64,000 bases of DNA from UBA695 sp042691655 (GCA_042691655.1 CP170506.1:1488001-1552000); one strand, 5' to 3'. Shown: positions 15,469-24,331, numbered from the stretch's first letter. The notes: generated by a model from the sequence alone, not told the origin. A program made the numbers and translations.

Positions 15469-16068
15469 TTAGCGCGCCCGCTTTTTCGTGGCCTTCTCCT
15501 TCCCGGGCCCAACGCTGACAAACGGGCTTTCTTTCAGCAGAAAGCGCCAGGGAAAATGAGCGGCGCGGCTGATCCCGATCCGCGCGCAGGCCACGACCTC
15601 CGGGCGCTCCAGGCGTCTGCGGAACGTGATCGGCCCCTCGCAGAGATTGCTCCCGTGGTCGGCCCCGCCGATGCCGAAGGCCTGGGTCAGCTTGCCGGGC
15701 CCGGAGCAAAGCTCGCGCAGCGCGCTCCGGTGGCGCCGCTCCCGCATCAGCTCGATCCCGCGCAGGGGCTCCACCGCCCGGATCAGCGTGAAACCGTCGC
15801 CGCCCGTGCCGCCCTTGATGAGCGCGTTGAGGAGCCAGTACATCCCGTAATTGAGGTAAATATACGCCGCGCCCGGCTCGTGCTCCGCCATGAACTCCCG
15901 CGTGCTGGGTCGGAAAAATGTGTGGCATGCCTCGTCCCCCTCGGCCAGGTAGGCTTCCGTTTCCACGATGATCCCCGCGCATTCCCCGGCGACGAGTTCG
16001 CAGCCGATCAGCTCCCGGGAAACCGTCAGTGGATCGCGTTCAAAAAAGGAGCGTTCGAGCGTGGACAC
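15469..16068 (-). CDS. mpg: 3-methyladenine DNA glycosylase (AAG/MPG family)
   Basis: 199 residues of alkyladenine glycosylase type: RELIGCELV, IVETEAYLAEGDEACHTF (the catalytic Glu region), AAYIYLNYGMYWLLN, IRAVEP and SGPGKLTQAFGI. It excises alkylated purines, starting base-excision repair. The start is GTG at 16068, the only start giving the conserved N-terminus. It is the last gene of a minus-strand run guaA, sensor kinase, nif3-like, mpg, 20 bp after the previous stop. The C-terminus is a short basic tail. Length is normal for bacterial members. Confidence 0.93.
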   Translation of the reverse strand: MSTLERSFFERDPLTVSRELIGCELVAGECAGIIVETEAYLAEGDEACHTFFRPSTREFMAEHEPGAAYIYLNYGMYWLLNALIKGGTGGDGFTLIRAVEPLRGIELMRERRHRSALRELCSGPGKLTQAFGIGGADHGSNLCEGPITFRRRLERPEVVACARIGISRAAHFPWRFLLKESPFVSVGPGKEKATKKRAR

Positions 16069-16088
16069 GGGGTGGGGAGGCGGTATGG

Positions 16089-16868
16089 CTAGAGCCCCGT
16101 TGGGTGGTCGATGAACTCCCAGGGGAGCCGGTAACGCTTGGAAACATAAGCCGCCAGCGCCTTGACGCCGAAGGTCTCCGAGGCGTAGTGCCCGGCCAGG
16201 AGGATATTGAGGCCCAGCTCCTCCGCCGCCGGGTAGGCCCAGTGAGGCGCTTCGCCGGTAATGAACGTATCGACCCCCTCGGCCGCCGCTTTGAAAAGTT
16301 CGCCTCCCGCGCCGCCGGATACAATCCCGACCCGCGCGGTCTTGGCGGGGCCGCCCGGGATCAGCTTCACCGGAGCGCCCACCGCTTTTTCCAACCGCGC
16401 GGCCAGCGTCTCGCGGTCCAGCGCCACCCGCGTTTTCAGGCCGATGTGGCTCCCTTTTTCCAGGAAAAACGGCTCCGGTTTCCGGAACCCGAGGGCCTGG
16501 AAGAGGAGCGCGTTGTTGCCCAACCGGGGGTGGAGATCCAGCGGCAGGTGCGAGCTGAACACGGCGAGATCGGCGTCGAAGGCCAGCTTTAATTTGCGGT
16601 AAACGGGCCCCTCGATTTTCTGCGCCCCTTGCCAGAAGAGACCGTGGTGAACGAGCAGGAAATCGAGCCCGCGCCGGGCCGCCTCGGCGAGCGTCGCCTC
16701 GCAGCCGTCCACCGCCGCGCCGATTTTGTGGATCGTCCCCCGGTTTTCCACCTGGAGCCCGTTGAAGGCGTTGGAAAAATCGGCCACATTCTCGTGGTCG
16801 AGCAGCTTTTCGAGGTGGCGAACCACCGGGGCGAGGGAGACTTCCGTGCGTGGGCTGGTTTTAGGCAT
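16089..16868 (-). CDS. Nif3-like dinuclear metal center protein
   Basis: 259 residues of the Nif3/YbgI family. Metal-binding signatures are LDFLLVHHGLFWQG (about 65-78), AVFSSHLPLDLHP and the C-terminal GHYASETFGVKAL. AAVDGCEATLAEA is also conserved. The biochemical role of the family is not settled; a GTP cyclohydrolase-like activity has been proposed. The start MPKTSPRTEV at 16868 is preferred over an upstream start that would overlap the kinase stop region. It lies between the hybrid sensor kinase and mpg on the same strand. Confidence 0.9.
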   Translation of the reverse strand: MPKTSPRTEVSLAPVVRHLEKLLDHENVADFSNAFNGLQVENRGTIHKIGAAVDGCEATLAEAARRGLDFLLVHHGLFWQGAQKIEGPVYRKLKLAFDADLAVFSSHLPLDLHPRLGNNALLFQALGFRKPEPFFLEKGSHIGLKTRVALDRETLAARLEKAVGAPVKLIPGGPAKTARVGIVSGGAGGELFKAAAEGVDTFITGEAPHWAYPAAEELGLNILLAGHYASETFGVKALAAYVSKRYRLPWEFIDHPTGL

Positions 16869-16909
16869 GGCGCGGAGGATTGAATCACGTTTGCGGCCGC
16901 TGGAAAAGG

Positions 16910-18688
16910 TCACGCTTTGCCCTTTTGGGCCGCCGCCGCGATCCGCTCCAGGGCGGCGCGCATCGGCGGGAAGCTGATCGGCTTGACAAAATGTTCCTCG
17001 AACCCTGCCGCCCGGCTCATCTCGCGGTCGGCATCGGAGCCGAATCCGCTGAGCGCGATGCCCCGCACCCCGTAGCGGGCCTTCACCTCCCGCATGATGT
17101 CGCAGCCGCTGCCGTCGGGCAGCGCCAGGTCGCTGATCAGGACGTCGAAATGGGCTTTGCTGGCCAGCCGCAGCGCCGTTTGCACCGTGTTGGCCGAGGT
17201 GACCTGGTAGCCCCAGCGGCGCAGAAGCCGGGCCAGGATTTGCAGCGTGTCAGCATGGTCGTCGACCAGCAGAATGCGCGCGGAGAGCGGATCGCTGGTG
17301 GCGGAGGCGGGCGCTTCCTGGTGCTCGACGGGCTCGGTGGTCGGCAGCTCGAGCGTGAACGTGCTCCCCAGGTCCTTCCCTTCGCTTGATCCGGAGAGGG
17401 TGCCCTTGTGAAGCTCCGTGATCGTCCGGGCAATGCTGAGCCCCAGGCCGAGCCCGCCGAAACGCCGGATTTTGCTTTGCTCGCCCTGCTCGAAGGGCAG
17501 GAAGAGCCGGGGCAGCTCCCGGTTGTCAAAGCCGATACCGGTGTCCGTCACCTCCACCTTCACCGCGGGGCCTTCGTTGAAGCTGCGGATGGCGATCGCG
17601 CCGCCCTCGGGGGTGAATTTCACCGCATTATTGAGGAGGCCCCAGAAGATCTGCTGGAGCCGGGGCGGGTCGCCCCAGACGTAGGGATTTGCAGCCTCCA
17701 GCTGGAGCGTATACTGGAGCCCCTTGGCCTCGATGGACGTTTTGCAGATGCCCACGGCATGGTGGATGGCCGCGTGGAGATCAGTGCGTTCCATGCGGAG
17801 ATCGATTTTCCCGTTGGTAATGCGGGTAATGTCCAGGAGATCATCGATCAGCATCGACTCCAGCTCCAGATTGCGCCGGATGATCTCCAGGTCCTCCCGG
17901 CTCTGGTCGGCCACCATTTCTTTCAAGGCCGTGACCATCGCCAGGGCGGGGGTGAGCGGGGTGCGCAGTTCGTGGCTGATGATGGAGATGAATTGATCCT
18001 TGGCCAGGTTGGCCGTTTCCGCCTCTTCCCGGGCTTTTTCGGCATCCTCGCGGGCCTTCTCCGCTTCCTCTTTTGCGTGCTGGAGGCTCTCCTGGGCTTT
18101 GAGCCGCTCGGTCATGTCGCGGAAAACGCTGATGGTGTACCGGCGGCCGTCCAGGTCGATGAGCGCGGTGTTGACTTCCACGTAAAACATTGAGCCGTCC
18201 TTGCGGATGATCGGGAGGACTCTCTGGGGTGGGGTGATGCCCTGGCGCATCGCCTGAAAGCGTTCGTTGAGCATCGGCAGGAGCTCCGGGGGATGCATCC
18301 GCATGACTTCCATCCCGGCCAGCTCTTCCGGGGAGTATTGGAGCATTTCGGATAACGCCGGGTTGCTCATAAATATCCGCATCGTCTCCACGTCAACGGC
18401 GAGGATGCCGTCCCGGATGCGTTCGAGGAGCGTCCGGAATTTCCGTTCGCTGTTTCTCCAGGCGCGGGCGGTGTTCCAGATATGGGCAGTCAGGCGGAGG
18501 ATCAGGAAATAAAGCAGCAGCGCCGTGATGACCACGAAAGCGAAGCCCTTGACCAAGGACCAGTGCGCCACGAACTCCGGAGACCCTCCCGGGTGCATCA
18601 CGAGCCGGTCAGAGAAAAAAATCCACAGACCAGCTACGAGAACGTAGCTGAGAACAATGCGCCAGACTTTTTTGCTCATTGATCCCAT
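16910..18688 (-). CDS. Hybrid sensor histidine kinase with PAS and receiver domains
   Basis: About 592 residues: two membrane helices (about 8-28 and 45-66), a PAS domain (about 80-195), a charged coiled coil (EEAEKAREDAEKAREEAE), a HisKA domain with FISIISHELRTPL (His about 242), a HATPase domain (NNAVKFTPEGG, DTGIGFDNREL, FGGLGLGLSIA) and a C-terminal receiver (about 470-590) with DVLISDLALPDGSG and VKPISFPP. The architecture suggests a cytoplasmic PAS signal passed to an internal receiver. No separate output gene is adjacent. The start is uncertain: ATG at 18688 or 18679, with GTG at 18697. Confidence 0.88.
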   Translation of the reverse strand: MGSMSKKVWRIVLSYVLVAGLWIFFSDRLVMHPGGSPEFVAHWSLVKGFAFVVITALLLYFLILRLTAHIWNTARAWRNSERKFRTLLERIRDGILAVDVETMRIFMSNPALSEMLQYSPEELAGMEVMRMHPPELLPMLNERFQAMRQGITPPQRVLPIIRKDGSMFYVEVNTALIDLDGRRYTISVFRDMTERLKAQESLQHAKEEAEKAREDAEKAREEAETANLAKDQFISIISHELRTPLTPALAMVTALKEMVADQSREDLEIIRRNLELESMLIDDLLDITRITNGKIDLRMERTDLHAAIHHAVGICKTSIEAKGLQYTLQLEAANPYVWGDPPRLQQIFWGLLNNAVKFTPEGGAIAIRSFNEGPAVKVEVTDTGIGFDNRELPRLFLPFEQGEQSKIRRFGGLGLGLSIARTITELHKGTLSGSSEGKDLGSTFTLELPTTEPVEHQEAPASATSDPLSARILLVDDHADTLQILARLLRRWGYQVTSANTVQTALRLASKAHFDVLISDLALPDGSGCDIMREVKARYGVRGIALSGFGSDADREMSRAAGFEEHFVKPISFPPMRAALERIAAAAQKGKA

Positions 18689-18749
18689 GGCGTCCACAAC
18701 ATAACCGGGAAATGATTAATTTCCCTCTAAAAAAATAGGAGCGCGTTCT

Positions 18750-18775
18750 TCGAATGGGGGGTTATTCCCATTCGA
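18750..18775 (-). terminator. Hairpin at the guaA 3' end, possible terminator
   Basis: TCGAATGGG (18750-18758) pairs perfectly with CCCATTCGA (18767-18775), with the guaA stop codon in the loop. On the minus strand a run of seven T residues follows about 14 bases after the stem, which is farther than in a classic intrinsic terminator. It may instead stabilise the mRNA end. Confidence 0.35.
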
Positions 18776-20345
18776 TCGTGCTCGGCGGTTTGCTCGAAAT
18801 GTCGTAGCAAACGCGGTTGACCCCCTTGACTTCGTTGATGATGCGGGAGGAAATCCTGCCGAGTACTTCGTAGGGGAGGCGCACCCAGTCGGCGGTCATA
18901 CCGTCCTGGCTCTCCACGATACGCAGCGCGATGGTGTGCTCGTAGGTGCGTTCGTCGCCCATGACGCCCACGGAGCGCACCGGCAGCAGCACGGCGAAGG
19001 ACTGCCAGACTTTGTAGTACCAGTCGCTGGCTTTCATTTCGCTGACCACGATGGAGTCGGCGTCGCGCAGGATGCGCAGGCGCTCGGGCGTGATCTCACC
19101 CACAAGGCGCACCGCGAGGCCCGGCCCCGGGAAGGGCTGGCGGTAAACGACTTCCTTCGGCAGCCCGAGTTGCAGCCCCACCTGGCGCACTTCGTCTTTG
19201 AAGAGCTGGCGCAGCGGCTCGATGAGGGAAAACTTGAGGTCGGGCGGGAGACCGCCAACGTTGTGGTGGCTCTTAATAAGCGCCGCCGGGTTGCCGGAAA
19301 TAGAAACGCTCTCGATGACGTCCGGGTAGAGGGTCCCCTGGGCGAGATATTTGAAGTTCTGGCCCGAGGTGGTCAGCTCGCGCACGGCGCTCTCAAAGAC
19401 GCGGATGAATTCGCCGCCGATGATCTTGCGCTTGGTCTCGGGATCGGTGACGCCCTCCAGCTTGGAGAGAAAACGCTCGGTGGCGTCGACGTATTTCAGG
19501 TTGATCTGGAAATTCTCGCCGTAGAGCTTCAGGACGGCCTCGGCCTCGTTGGCGCGCAGCAGGCCGTTATTGACGAAAACGCAGGTGAGCTGGGGTCCGA
19601 TGGCCTTGTGCAGCAGCGCCGCCGCGACGGAGGAGTCCACGCCGCCGCTCAAACCCAGCACGACGTGATCGGTGCCCACTTTTTGGCGGATTTCCTCGCA
19701 GGTCTGGTCGATGAAGGAGCCCATGGTCCAGTCCATCTTGCAGCCGCAGATTTTGTAGACGAAATTTTCGATAAGCTCCTTGCCGCGCGGGGTGTGGGCC
19801 ACTTCGGGGTGGAATTGCAGGCCGTAGAAGCGCTTGGCGGGGTTTTCGATGACTGCGAAGGGGGAGTTATTCGTGCGGCCCACGGCGCGGAAGCCTTCGG
19901 GGAGCTGGGTGAGCTTGTCGCCGTGGCTGTTCCAGACGTCGATGCTCTCGGGGAGACCGTCGAAGAGGTCGCACGCGATGCGCTTGCCGCCCTCGTCGGT
20001 GATGAAAACCTGGCCCGCGCCGTATTCGCGCCGCTGGGAGTGCTCGACTTTGCCGCCCAGGTGGAAGCCCATGAGCTGGAGGCCGTAACAGATGCCGAGG
20101 ACCGGCACGCCCAGTTCGAACACCGCCGGGTCGATCTGCGGGGCGTTTTCAGAGTAGACGCTGCTGGGCCCGCCGGAAAGGATCACGCCGCGCGCGCCGA
20201 TTTTGGCGATTTCCGCGGCCGGGGTGTTGAACTTGAGGATTTGCGAATAGACTTGGCATTCGCGAATGCGCCGGGCGATGACCTGGGTGTATTGGGACCC
20301 AAAGTCGAGAATGACGATCTTGGAAACGTGGGCGGGCTCGGACAT
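18762..20345 (-). CDS. guaA: GMP synthase (glutamine-hydrolysing)
   Basis: 527 residues with both GuaA halves. The glutamine amidotransferase domain has ILDFGSQYTQVIARRIRE, nucleophile Cys in VLGICYGLQLMG (about 86) and GLQFHPEVAHTPRG. The ATP-pyrophosphatase domain has the P-loop GLSGGVDSSVAA (about 233), followed by the dimerisation domain ending KPPSTIEWE. It converts XMP to GMP with glutamine and ATP. The start MSEPAHVSK at 20345 is chosen because conserved sequence begins about 10 residues later; an upstream in-frame start is possible. It leads a minus-strand run with the sensor kinase, Nif3-like and mpg genes. Confidence 0.97.
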   Translation of the reverse strand: MSEPAHVSKIVILDFGSQYTQVIARRIRECQVYSQILKFNTPAAEIAKIGARGVILSGGPSSVYSENAPQIDPAVFELGVPVLGICYGLQLMGFHLGGKVEHSQRREYGAGQVFITDEGGKRIACDLFDGLPESIDVWNSHGDKLTQLPEGFRAVGRTNNSPFAVIENPAKRFYGLQFHPEVAHTPRGKELIENFVYKICGCKMDWTMGSFIDQTCEEIRQKVGTDHVVLGLSGGVDSSVAAALLHKAIGPQLTCVFVNNGLLRANEAEAVLKLYGENFQINLKYVDATERFLSKLEGVTDPETKRKIIGGEFIRVFESAVRELTTSGQNFKYLAQGTLYPDVIESVSISGNPAALIKSHHNVGGLPPDLKFSLIEPLRQLFKDEVRQVGLQLGLPKEVVYRQPFPGPGLAVRLVGEITPERLRILRDADSIVVSEMKASDWYYKVWQSFAVLLPVRSVGVMGDERTYEHTIALRIVESQDGMTADWVRLPYEVLGRISSRIINEVKGVNRVCYDISSKPPSTIEWE

Positions 20346-20405
20346 AAGCAGTCGATATTGCCGCATGACGGGCGCGAGCGCAAGCGGCGGATTGGGAGTT
20401 TTTTA

Positions 20406-20447
20406 GGGCACCTCTGGAAACCGGCGGCACGGCATCCAGAGGTGCCC
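20406..20447 (-). terminator. Perfect 12-bp stem after the zinc-ribbon gene
   Basis: GGGCACCTCTGG (20406-20417) is matched exactly by CCAGAGGTGCCC (20436-20447), with an 18-base loop. It starts 2 bp after the stop of the small zinc-ribbon gene. On the minus strand the stem is followed by TAAAAAAC, not a T-tract, so a rho-independent terminator is not proven. The strength of the stem and its place favour a 3'-end or termination role. Confidence 0.5.
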
Positions 20448-20448
20448 T

Positions 20449-20646
20449 TTAGCCTATGTGGCGCAAATAATTCGCCGTTGCGAAGACGAAAAAGAGGAGG
20501 ACCGAAACCAAGATGCCGCCGAGGGTCAGGCCGATGAAAAAACGGAAGATGGTTGAGCAGCTATCGCAGAGCCCTCGGAACACGCCTTTTCGGTCCAGGT
20601 CATCCTGGATCACCCTGCCGCACCATTTGCATGTCATTTTTACCAT
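20449..20646 (-). CDS. Small zinc-ribbon membrane protein
   Basis: 65 residues: an N-terminal zinc ribbon with two Cys pairs (MTCKWCG and GLCDSC, about 5-8 and 24-27), then one membrane helix (about 38-60, GGILVSVLLFFVFATANYL). The ATG at 20646 has a good ribosome binding site (AAAGGAG with proper spacing), unusual in this window, which supports this start over a longer reading. The function is not recognised. It is followed at once by a strong hairpin and may be a stand-alone transcript. Confidence 0.7.
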   Translation of the reverse strand: MVKMTCKWCGRVIQDDLDRKGVFRGLCDSCSTIFRFFIGLTLGGILVSVLLFFVFATANYLRHIG

Positions 20647-20958
20647 AAAGCACTCCTTTGCTCCGTGGCAAAAAAGGGCATGGCCTAGCCGGCCGGTCTC
20701 AAGGCCCTCAGAAGGCCCGCATCCAAAGCACGGCCAGACCACGCCGATTGCTCGGCGTTACCAGCGGTGATTGGATGCGACAAAATTTCTGAGGTTTAGA
20801 GACGCCCAATCTGCCTAACGCAGCTAAAAATATAATGTACGGCTCTTATCGCAGGAGAGGGGGCGAAGGTCAATTTCTTCTTCTTTCTTCTCGTGCCCAA
20901 GAAACTGCCTCGGGCTTGCGCTCGGGCCCGTCCTTCTTTAGGCTGGAGAGCCACGCCC
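20647..20958. other. Intergenic region with a nested stem structure and a TATAAT box
   Basis: The 312-bp divergent gap between the zinc-ribbon gene and mqnE has no convincing gene. GCATCCAA (20719-20726) pairs with TTGGATGC (20771-20778), enclosing ACGCCG/CGGCGT (20741-20746 and 20753-20758), a nested two-stem fold. A perfect TATAAT is at 20831-20836, about 120 bp before mqnE, without a clear -35 box. The stretch before mqnE is pyrimidine-rich. Confidence 0.4.
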
Positions 20959-22053
20959 ATGAAACGCGCCCTTATTCCCGAGCCTCTGCTTCCCATTTAC
21001 GATAAAGTCGCCGCAGGGGAACGCATTTCAGAAGCCGATGCGCTGGCGCTCTACCAATCCCGCGATCTCCACGCCCTCGGGGCCATGGCGAACCTCGTGA
21101 GGGAGCGGAAAAACGGCAACCGGGCCACGTACATTCTCAACCGGTACATCAATTACTCGAACGTCTGCATCCTTTCGTGCCAGTTCTGCGCCTTCCGGGC
21201 CAAGAAACGGGACGCCCACGCCTTCGAGTTCAGCATTGAGGAGATCGTCGCCAGCGTGCGCGAGGCGCTTGGCCACGGGATCACGGAAATCCACATGGTG
21301 GGCGGGCTGCACCCCTCGCTCAAGGCCGAGTGGTATCTGGAGCTGCTCCGGTCCATGAAGGCGCTCGACCCGAACCTGCATTTAAAGTGCTTCTCCGCCA
21401 TTGAAATCCTGCACCTCTCCGACCGCGTTTTTAAGAAACCGCTCCGGGAGACGCTCGAAATCCTGCGCGAAGCCGGGCTCGGCTCGCTGACTGGCGGCGG
21501 CGCGGAGATTTTCGACGCCGGAGTGCGCGACCAGCTTTGCCGGGGCAAGGAAAGCACTGAGGAGTGGCTGGAGGTCCACCGCACCTGGCACCAGATGGGG
21601 GGCCGCTCCACCTGCACCATGCTTTTCGGCCACATCGAGACGCTCGCCCAGCGCGTCGAGCACCTCCACAGGCTCCGCGAGCTTCAGGACGAGACCCACG
21701 GCTTCACCGGCTTCGTCCCCTTCGCCTTCACCCCGGAGAAAACCGAGCTGGCGCATATCCGCGAGGCGGGTGGCCTGGAGCAGCTCCGCAACGTGGCCGT
21801 GGCCCGCGTTTACCTCGACAACATCGAGCACATCACCGGCTACTGGATCAGCATGGGGCTGCCGCTGGCCCAGGTATCGCTGCAATTCGGCGTGGACGAC
21901 CTGCACGGCACCATCATGGAGGAGAAAGTCTTTCACATGGCCGGGGCCCAGACCCCGCAGGAGCAGACCGTCGCCGCCATGGAGCGGGTGATCCGCGAGG
22001 CGGGCCGCGACCCCGTGCAGCGCGATACTTATTACGCGCCGGTGCAGCGCTAG
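20959..22053 (+). CDS. mqnE: Aminofutalosine synthase MqnE (radical SAM)
   Basis: 364 residues. The radical SAM motif is Cys70-x3-Cys74-x2-Cys77 (CILSCQFCAF), preceded by RYINYSNV. MqnE-like features are GGLHPSLKAEWYLELLRSMK, GSLTGGGAEIFD and CTMLFGHIET. MqnE joins 3-[(1-carboxyvinyl)oxy]benzoate with SAM to make aminofutalosine in the futalosine menaquinone pathway. MqnA (which makes its substrate) and MqnC lie within 9 kb. The ATG at 20959 matches the expected N-terminus. Its TAG stop overlaps the stop of the convergent exporter gene in one CTAG. MqnE versus MqnC was decided by the stronger MqnC match of the gene at 28857. Confidence 0.93.
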   Translation: MKRALIPEPLLPIYDKVAAGERISEADALALYQSRDLHALGAMANLVRERKNGNRATYILNRYINYSNVCILSCQFCAFRAKKRDAHAFEFSIEEIVASVREALGHGITEIHMVGGLHPSLKAEWYLELLRSMKALDPNLHLKCFSAIEILHLSDRVFKKPLRETLEILREAGLGSLTGGGAEIFDAGVRDQLCRGKESTEEWLEVHRTWHQMGGRSTCTMLFGHIETLAQRVEHLHRLRELQDETHGFTGFVPFAFTPEKTELAHIREAGGLEQLRNVAVARVYLDNIEHITGYWISMGLPLAQVSLQFGVDDLHGTIMEEKVFHMAGAQTPQEQTVAAMERVIREAGRDPVQRDTYYAPVQR

Positions 22054-23291
22054 AGGGACTCCGTCACCGCCTCCTGCGTCTCCACCCCGGCGAGATCCTC
22101 CGCGCGTTCCCGGGCCGCGACGAGCGCATAGGACCCCAGAGCCATCAGGCTGCAAAACGCCATCACGCCCGTCAGCGTGGGCGGCGTGTCGCAATGGAAC
22201 CACGAGACCGCCGCGGACGCCAGCGCGCCGCCCATCATCCCCAGGCAGCCGAAGACCGCCGAGGCCGTCCCCGCCATTCGGCCCATTGGAGCCAGCGCCC
22301 CGTGAACCGTGCCCGGGTTCACGAGCCCGCTGGAAAGATTCATGAGCATCAGGAGCGGCACCGCCGTGTAGGGGGAAAACCGGTGTGTCAGGCTCAGCGC
22401 GAACAGCCCGGAGGTGGCCGTAAGGTGCATGGCCAAGCTGCCCCAGAGCATCTTTTTTCCCGAAAAACCGTGTGTGCTAAGCTTCCCGGCCGCCGCCGAG
22501 CCGATCATCACACCGCAGGCCGTGGCGAACAGGATGGCCCCAAAGTGAGGCCGCGAAATCCCCAGGAAATCGACAAACACAAAAGACGAGCCCGTGATGA
22601 ACGAGAGAATCGCCCCCGACAGGAAGGCGTTCACCGCGCAGTAGCCCAGCGTAATGCGGTTGGAGAGGACGAAGAGGTAGTTGCGGCAAAGGGCCCTCGG
22701 GGAAATGGATTGGCGGTTGCGGGGCGCCAGCGATTCTTCAAAACCCATGGCGAAAGCCAGCGTAAGCCCGGCCCCAAAGAGCGCCGTAACCCCGAGGGTT
22801 GCCCGCCACCCGGCCATCTGATAAATCCAGCTCCCCAAGAGCGGGGCGATCATCGGTGCAAACGCCCGCGTGGCGTTAATGTAAGCATAGCGGGTCCGCC
22901 CGGCGTCACCATGGAAGAGGTCCCGGACAATCGCGAAAGCCAGCATGCAGACCGCCCCGGCCCCGGTCCCCTGGAGGCCCCGCCACAAAAGCAGCGCCCC
23001 GATGGACCCGGCGGCGGTGGTGCCGATGCTGGAAACCGTGAAAAGCAGACATCCCCAGATCCCCACCGGACGGCGTCCGTAGCGGTCGGCCAGCGGCCCA
23101 AAGATCAACTGGGAAAAGGCGAAGCTGCCCAGGAAAACGCTGATGGAGAGCCCGGCCAGGGTAGGGGAGCAGCCGAGCGCCTTGCCCATGACAGAGAGCG
23201 CGGAAAGGTAAAGGTCCGTCGAAAGCGGCGGCAGCGAGGAGAGCGTCGCCAAAAGCAGCGTGAAGCCGATCGAATCGGGTTTGAATTTCAT
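22050..23291 (-). CDS. Bcr/CflA-type MFS drug exporter
   Basis: 413 residues with 12 predicted membrane helices. The family signatures are STDLYLSALSVMGKALG in the first loop, FGPLADRYGRRPVGIWG (the A-motif between helices 2 and 3) and WRGLQGTGAGAVCMLAFAIV. Known members export bicyclomycin, chloramphenicol or sulfonamides; the substrate here is unknown. The start at 23291 (MKFKPDSIGFTLLL) fits a membrane protein with a short cytoplasmic lead. It is divergent from mqnA and converges on mqnE with shared stop bases. Confidence 0.88.
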   Translation of the reverse strand: MKFKPDSIGFTLLLATLSSLPPLSTDLYLSALSVMGKALGCSPTLAGLSISVFLGSFAFSQLIFGPLADRYGRRPVGIWGCLLFTVSSIGTTAAGSIGALLLWRGLQGTGAGAVCMLAFAIVRDLFHGDAGRTRYAYINATRAFAPMIAPLLGSWIYQMAGWRATLGVTALFGAGLTLAFAMGFEESLAPRNRQSISPRALCRNYLFVLSNRITLGYCAVNAFLSGAILSFITGSSFVFVDFLGISRPHFGAILFATACGVMIGSAAAGKLSTHGFSGKKMLWGSLAMHLTATSGLFALSLTHRFSPYTAVPLLMLMNLSSGLVNPGTVHGALAPMGRMAGTASAVFGCLGMMGGALASAAVSWFHCDTPPTLTGVMAFCSLMALGSYALVAARERAEDLAGVETQEAVTESL

Positions 23292-23444
23292 AAAAAGCCG
23301 GGGGCAAAACAACGAACCGGCTTTCTTTGGGGGAGGAGAACGCCACGCATGCGCCCACTTCCGCGAAGCTAACATTGCTTCGCTTGGCGAACAATCTATT
23401 TTGCTTTGCTTCCCGGGGACTCTTCCGCGAAGCTTGGGGCAACG

Positions 23445-24227
23445 ATGAATTCCGACCCTTTTGCTCCGCTGCGCGAGCTGCGCATCGGCTGTGTGCGCTA
23501 CCTGAATTCGCGCCCGTTGATCGAGCCCTACGACGGTCCCGTGGTCTTTGAGCACCCGTCGGAACTGGCTGACGGCCTGGCCTCCGGGCGGCTGGACGTG
23601 GGGCTGGTGCCGGTGTTTGAGGCCTTGCGGATGCCCGGCTGCGTGGCAGTGGAAGGGGCGGGGATCTGTTCGCTGGGGACGGTCTGGAGCGTGCTGCTGG
23701 CCTACCAAGGCGCGCTCGGGGCGTTGCGCCAGGTGGCCCTTACCCCGGCCTCGCGCACGTCGGTCAATCTCTGCAAAGTCTTTTTCGCCGAATGGGGCGG
23801 CCAGGTGCCCGAATACGTGCCCGAACCCGCGCCGCCTGGGGCGGGCCGGGTGATTATCGGCAACGAAGCCATCGCTTTCCGCGAAAAACACGCGGGCGAG
23901 TGGCAGATCCTGGATTTCGGCGAGGAATGGCTCCGCAGAACGGGTCTCCCCTTTGTTTTTGCGGTCTGGCTGATCCGCCCCGAGGTGAAGAACCCCGAGC
24001 GCGTCGCCGATGCCTTCCGCGAAATCCTTTGCCGGGGCAAGGCGCAAATCGACGAGATTATCGCCCGCCAGCGCGATCACCACGCCGCGTTTACCCGGCG
24101 ATACCTCACCGAGTACATCCGCTTCGATCTGGGAGAGCGGGAGAAGCAGGGCCTCGATCGTTTCCGCACGCTGCTTTGCAAACATGGGCTCATCCCCGAG
24201 GAAAGCGCGCCGTTGCGGTTTGTTTAG
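23445..24227 (+). CDS. mqnA: Chorismate dehydratase MqnA
   Basis: 260 residues of the MqnA/MqnD fold. RIGCVRYLNSRPLIEPY is the typical opening, then GLASGRLDVGLVPVFEAL, LTPASRTSVNLCKVF and VIIGNEAIAFREKH. MqnA dehydrates chorismate in the first futalosine-pathway step. The ATG at 23445 gives the expected length; an in-frame TTG lies 13 codons earlier. In the spacer upstream, TTCCGCGAAGCT occurs twice (near 23360 and 23425) as a direct repeat of unknown role. Confidence 0.93.
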   Translation: MNSDPFAPLRELRIGCVRYLNSRPLIEPYDGPVVFEHPSELADGLASGRLDVGLVPVFEALRMPGCVAVEGAGICSLGTVWSVLLAYQGALGALRQVALTPASRTSVNLCKVFFAEWGGQVPEYVPEPAPPGAGRVIIGNEAIAFREKHAGEWQILDFGEEWLRRTGLPFVFAVWLIRPEVKNPERVADAFREILCRGKAQIDEIIARQRDHHAAFTRRYLTEYIRFDLGEREKQGLDRFRTLLCKHGLIPEESAPLRFV

Positions 24228-24247
24228 CCTAAAAGACAGGTCGGATA

Positions 24248-24319
24248 TAGCCGCAAAAAGCGCAAGAATTTTGTGACCTAACCTCCTGTTTTTGCGCCTC
24301 TTGCGCCTTTTTGCGGCTA
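24248..24319. repeat. Dispersed palindromic element, copy 1
   Basis: The left arm starts at AGCCGCAAAAAGCGCAAGA and the right arm is TGCGCCTCTTGCGCC followed by TTTTTGCGGCTA. The arms are imperfect inverted repeats. The element fills the gap between the convergent genes mqnA and the CCA/poly(A) polymerase. It is the shortest of three copies, lacking one GGCGCAAAAA unit in the left arm compared with copies at 28.7 and 31.1 kb. Confidence 0.8.
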
Positions 24320-24331
24320 ATCCCTATTTGC

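Noticed and set aside
20647..20958. tRNA or riboswitch in the gap before mqnE
   Set aside because: The nested stems do not form an acceptor/anticodon cloverleaf with conserved T-loop bases, and no known riboswitch core was recognised.
21564..23372. A 602-codon plus-strand frame across mqnE and the exporter gene
   Set aside because: Its first part is a shifted frame of mqnE and the rest is antisense to the exporter; composition is very rich in Arg, Pro and Gly.
24228..24331. Palindromic element read as an ordinary rho-independent terminator
   Set aside because: Arms recur in two other places with very different centres and the stem is not followed by a T-tract, so a dispersed repeat explains it better, although it may also end transcripts.
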